Of a DNA stretch of 6,369 nt, positions 4,057-6,369 are shown piece after piece. The translations under genes were made by a program, and so were the position numbers. A model generated the notes under the pieces. That model had not been told where the DNA came from. It searched no databases and was given only the letters and a program-made list of their open reading frames with translations. How positions within the stretch are numbered: the stretch's first letter is position 1; every line of letters starts with the position of its first letter. The DNA is from Chloroflexota bacterium (lineage in GTDB: Bacteria; Chloroflexota; Dehalococcoidia; UBA2979), in assembly GCA_027592975.1 (NCBI GenBank), contig JAQCJS010000067.1:1-6369 (forward strand). Direction: 5' to 3'.

Positions 4057-5714
4057 TGACCAACGACACCCTTCCCCTTCGCGTAATCCCCCTCGGCGGT
4101 CTCGGTGAGATCGGCCGCAACATGATGTTGTACGAATACGGCGACGACATGATCGCCGTGGACGTCGGCGTGATGTTCCCGGACGCCGAGCACCTCGGCG
4201 TCGACCTGATCATCCCTGACCTCACTTATGTCAAAGAGAACGCACACCGCCTGCGCGCGATCTTCCTGACCCACGGGCACGAGGACCACATCGGCGGGGT
4301 GCCGTTCCTGCTGCACCAGGTCTCCGCGCCGATCTACTGCCTCAAGCTCACACGCGGCCTGGTGCAGGTGAAGCTCAAGGAGCACCGCCTCGCCGACGCC
4401 GAGATCCAGGTTGTGGAGGCCGGCGACGTGGTGGACGCGGGCGCCTTCAGCGTGGAGTTCTTCTCTGTCTCGCATTCCATCCCCGACTCCGCCGGGCTGA
4501 TCATCGAGACGCCGATCGGCGCGATCGTCCACACGGGCGACTTCAAGATCGACCACACCCCGCTCATGGGGCAGCACACCGACCTCGCCCGCCTCGCGGA
4601 CGTGGGCGAAGACGGCGCGCTGCTGCTGTGCGCCGACTCCACGTACGCCGAGATCGAGGGCTTCACGCCGTCCGAGCAGCGCGTTGCGGAGACCCTGGAG
4701 CGTGCGATCGGTGACGCCGAAGGGCGCGTGATCGTCACCACGTTCGCCTCGCTCATCTCGCGCGTACAAGCGGTGATCGATGCGGCCGTGAAGCATGACC
4801 GCCGCGTCTTCGTCACCGGGCGTTCCATGGTGAACAACGTGAACATGGCGCGGGACCTTGGCTACCTGACGGTGCCGGGGAACATCCTGATGTCGGTCAA
4901 CCAGCAGCGTGACTACCCCGCCCACAAGCAGATCGTCATCTGCACCGGGTCGCAGGGCGAGCCCACCTCCGCGCTCACGCGCATGGCGAACGGCTCCCAC
5001 CAGCAGATCGCGATCCAGAAGGGCGACACGGTCATCCTGTCGTCCAGCCCCGTCCCGGGGAACGAGAAGTTCGTCTACAAGAACATCGACCTCCTCATGG
5101 CCGCGGGCGCGAAGGTGATCTACAACCGCCTGGCCGAGGTTCACGTGCACGGTCACGCCGCGCGCGAGGAACTGAAGATCATCCACCGCCTGGTCCGGCC
5201 GAAGTACTTCGTGCCGATCCACGGCGAGTACCGCCACCTGGTCCTGCACCGCGAGCTCGCGAAGCTCCTGGGCATGCCGGACGAGAACGCCTTCGTCCTC
5301 ACGGACGGGGACGTGCTGGAGATCACCGAGGATCACGCTGAGGTGGTGGGAGAGGTGTCCGCGGACTACGTGTACGTGGACGGCCTCGGCATCGGCGACG
5401 TGGACGACTTCGTGCTGCGCGACCGCCAGCACCTGGCGAACGACGGCATGCTGGTGTTCGTCGCGGCGATCGACCGGCACAACGGCAAGCTCGCGCGCCC
5501 CCCTGAGGTGATGCAGCACGGCTTCGTCGGCCCGGACGAGGAGCAGGCCCTGCTCGACGGCGTGCGCGACATGGTGACGGGCGTGCTGGGTGGCGCGAAC
5601 CGCGCGCTTGATTGGCGCGCGCTCCATGAGACATTGAAGGACGACGTCGCGGAGTACCTGCACCGCCAGACCCACCGGCGGCCGCTGGTCATCCCCGTGA
5701 TGTTGGAGGTGTGA
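4056..5714 (+). CDS. rnj: Ribonuclease J (metallo-beta-lactamase/beta-CASP RNase)
   Basis: RNase J is a cytoplasmic zinc-dependent 5'-3' exonuclease and endonuclease for mRNA decay and rRNA maturation. The 552-residue length is close to B. subtilis RNase J1 (555). In order: the N-terminal PLGGLGEIGRNM; the metal-binding HGHEDH motif at 73-78; further ligands His140 (SVSHSIPD) and Asp162 (HTGDFKID); the beta-CASP domain (roughly 200-350) with VIVTTFASLISRVQ and CTGSQGEP; HVHGHA at 363-368; PIHGEYRHL with His389; and a C-terminal domain ending RRPLVIPVMLEV. His367 and His389 correspond to J1 His368 and His390. In J1 the HVHGHA segment is HVSGHG, so a histidine replaces the serine. The start ATG 4056 overlaps the udg stop (TGATG) and has AGGAG at 4047-4051 with a rather short 4-nt spacer. 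An upstream extension of the frame lies over udg and is not coding. Confidence 0.97.
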   Translation: MTNDTLPLRVIPLGGLGEIGRNMMLYEYGDDMIAVDVGVMFPDAEHLGVDLIIPDLTYVKENAHRLRAIFLTHGHEDHIGGVPFLLHQVSAPIYCLKLTRGLVQVKLKEHRLADAEIQVVEAGDVVDAGAFSVEFFSVSHSIPDSAGLIIETPIGAIVHTGDFKIDHTPLMGQHTDLARLADVGEDGALLLCADSTYAEIEGFTPSEQRVAETLERAIGDAEGRVIVTTFASLISRVQAVIDAAVKHDRRVFVTGRSMVNNVNMARDLGYLTVPGNILMSVNQQRDYPAHKQIVICTGSQGEPTSALTRMANGSHQQIAIQKGDTVILSSSPVPGNEKFVYKNIDLLMAAGAKVIYNRLAEVHVHGHAAREELKIIHRLVRPKYFVPIHGEYRHLVLHRELAKLLGMPDENAFVLTDGDVLEITEDHAEVVGEVSADYVYVDGLGIGDVDDFVLRDRQHLANDGMLVFVAAIDRHNGKLARPPEVMQHGFVGPDEEQALLDGVRDMVTGVLGGANRALDWRALHETLKDDVAEYLHRQTHRRPLVIPVMLEV

Positions 5715-5750
5715 TCGAGGATCCGCACACGAGGTAGTCACATCGGTACG

Positions 5751-5784
5751 TCGACCGTTCCTGCTGGCGGGGAGGGGCGGTCGA
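5751..5784 (+). promoter_or_regulatory. RNA hairpin between rnj and ftsK, touching the ftsK ribosome-binding site
   Basis: TCGACCG (5751-5757) and CGGTCGA (5778-5784) are perfectly complementary. In RNA the stem continues as TTCCT (5758-5762) with AGGGG (5773-5777) using two G-U pairs, giving 12 bp and a 10-nt loop. The last paired base, A5784, is the first base of the Shine-Dalgarno AAGGAG (5784-5789). There is no T-run after it, so it does not look like an intrinsic terminator. A role in ftsK translation or in mRNA processing is inference. Confidence 0.45.
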
Positions 5785-5799
5785 AGGAGTAAGAGAGCC

Positions 5800-6369
5800 A
5801 TGGCTCGAGCAAAGTCCCGCAGTCCCCGAACCGTACGCGGCTCCGCGCCCGCCATCCCCGACATCCTGTCGCTGGGGCGGGCAGTCGCCCGTCCGGAGAT
5901 CATCGGCACGGTGCTGGTGGTGCTGGCCGCCGCCGCCATCCCCTACCTCCTCCCCCTCACCGGCATCTTCGGCGCGGCGCGGGACGCGCTGGTGGCGCTC
6001 TTCGGACTCCACGTCTTCACGGTCATCGGCCTGCTCGCCGGCCTCGGCGTCCTGCTCGCGATGCACCGCGAGTACCTGCTGAAGCGCCACCGGCGGCACG
6101 TCCTGGGCTTCGGCGTGTTCCTCGTCTTCCTCGCCGGACTGTTCGGCCTGTGGCACCCGGAGACCCGCGTGGGCGAGGTGAACCTGGCACAGACCTCGGC
6201 CGGGGGCATGCTGGGCAGCGCGATCACGATGACCTGGTGGAGCACGGCGATGTGGGCCGCGCTGCTGCCCGCGAGCTACGCGCTGCTCTGGCCGCTCACC
6301 GCACGGCGCCTGGCGCGCGAGACGCCCCCCGCGATCTGGCGGGCGCTCGCCTGGGTGTGGGGCCTCGGC
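5800..6369 (+). CDS. N-terminal membrane domain of a probable FtsK/SpoIIIE-family DNA translocase (3' truncated by the window)
   Basis: The frame is open from ATG 5800 to the last base, giving 190 residues with no stop. The start has a strong Shine-Dalgarno, AAGGAG at 5784-5789, 10 nt upstream. The sequence begins with about 20 basic and Ser/Pro residues (MARAKSRSPRTVRG), then has four hydrophobic segments at about 34-52, 63-87, 100-118 and 136-166. TSAGGMLGSAI (132-142) resembles the conserved Gly-rich stretch of the FtsK 4TM domain. FtsK proteins are anchored at the division septum by this domain and pump chromosomal DNA with a C-terminal RecA-like motor, which would lie beyond the window. 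Location right after rnj supports the call, since rnj and ftsK are near each other in several Gram-positive genomes. Without the motor domain the identity stays provisional; another four-helix membrane protein is possible. Confidence 0.68.
   Translation, partial: MARAKSRSPRTVRGSAPAIPDILSLGRAVARPEIIGTVLVVLAAAAIPYLLPLTGIFGAARDALVALFGLHVFTVIGLLAGLGVLLAMHREYLLKRHRRHVLGFGVFLVFLAGLFGLWHPETRVGEVNLAQTSAGGMLGSAITMTWWSTAMWAALLPASYALLWPLTARRLARETPPAIWRALAWVWGLG

Noticed and set aside
3810..5939. Very long open frame on the minus strand (about 709 codons) opposite udg, rnj and the ftsK start
   Set aside because: It is a mirror of GC-biased third positions in the + strand genes. The translation is His/Arg/Val/Asp-rich without domain motifs, and the + strand encodes an unmistakable RNase J.
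1..6369. A new defence, mobile or biosynthetic system
   Set aside because: All nine genes belong to well-known housekeeping families. No integrase, transposase, CRISPR repeat, toxin-antitoxin pair or unknown gene is visible, so the interest is confined to gene order and intergenic signals.

Overview
This is a GC-rich window (about two-thirds G+C by eye) of bacterial chromosome. All nine recognisable genes lie on the + strand and are packed tightly, with several stop/start overlaps. Everything recognisable is housekeeping: type II fatty-acid synthesis, transcription antitermination, twin-arginine protein export, base-excision DNA repair, RNA decay, and the membrane part of an FtsK-like DNA translocase. 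I see no mobile element, CRISPR array, tRNA, rRNA or sign of transfer. The gene set (family-4 Fe-S uracil-DNA glycosylase, RNase J next to an FtsK-like gene, a GTG-started acpP, apparently leaderless mRNAs) points to a high-GC Gram-positive-like or deep-branching lineage. Chloroflexota (Dehalococcoidia-like) is my best guess and Actinomycetota the main alternative. That placement is inference from gene content and memory, not from a search.

Region 1 (1-1872) is a fatty-acid operon: the C-terminal third of fabD, then fabG (4-bp ATGA overlap), nusB (4-nt gap) and acpP (11-nt gap). FabD loads malonate onto ACP, FabG reduces the beta-keto intermediate on ACP, and AcpP carries the chain. nusB sits between fabG and acpP, where acpP usually follows fabG directly. 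Region 2 (1873-2011) is a 139-bp gap. It ends in a strong hairpin (1966-1997) that touches the -10 box of the next promoter.

Region 3 (2012-3285) is a two-gene Tat operon, tatB-like then tatC, joined by a 1-bp TGATG overlap. A perfect 12-bp inverted repeat straddles the tatC stop codon. Region 4 (3286-3378) is an AT-richer gap. It holds two small dyads and a good promoter whose predicted start coincides with the udg start codon.

Region 5 (3379-6369) is udg, then rnj (1-bp TGATG overlap), an 85-nt gap with a hairpin touching a strong Shine-Dalgarno, and the N-terminal membrane domain of an FtsK/SpoIIIE-like translocase that runs off the end.

The protein genes are conventional. The points worth a second look are between the genes: terminator-like hairpins without classic U-tracts, one of them overlapping a promoter; two probable leaderless transcription units; a hairpin next to the ftsK ribosome-binding site; and the unusual position of nusB.
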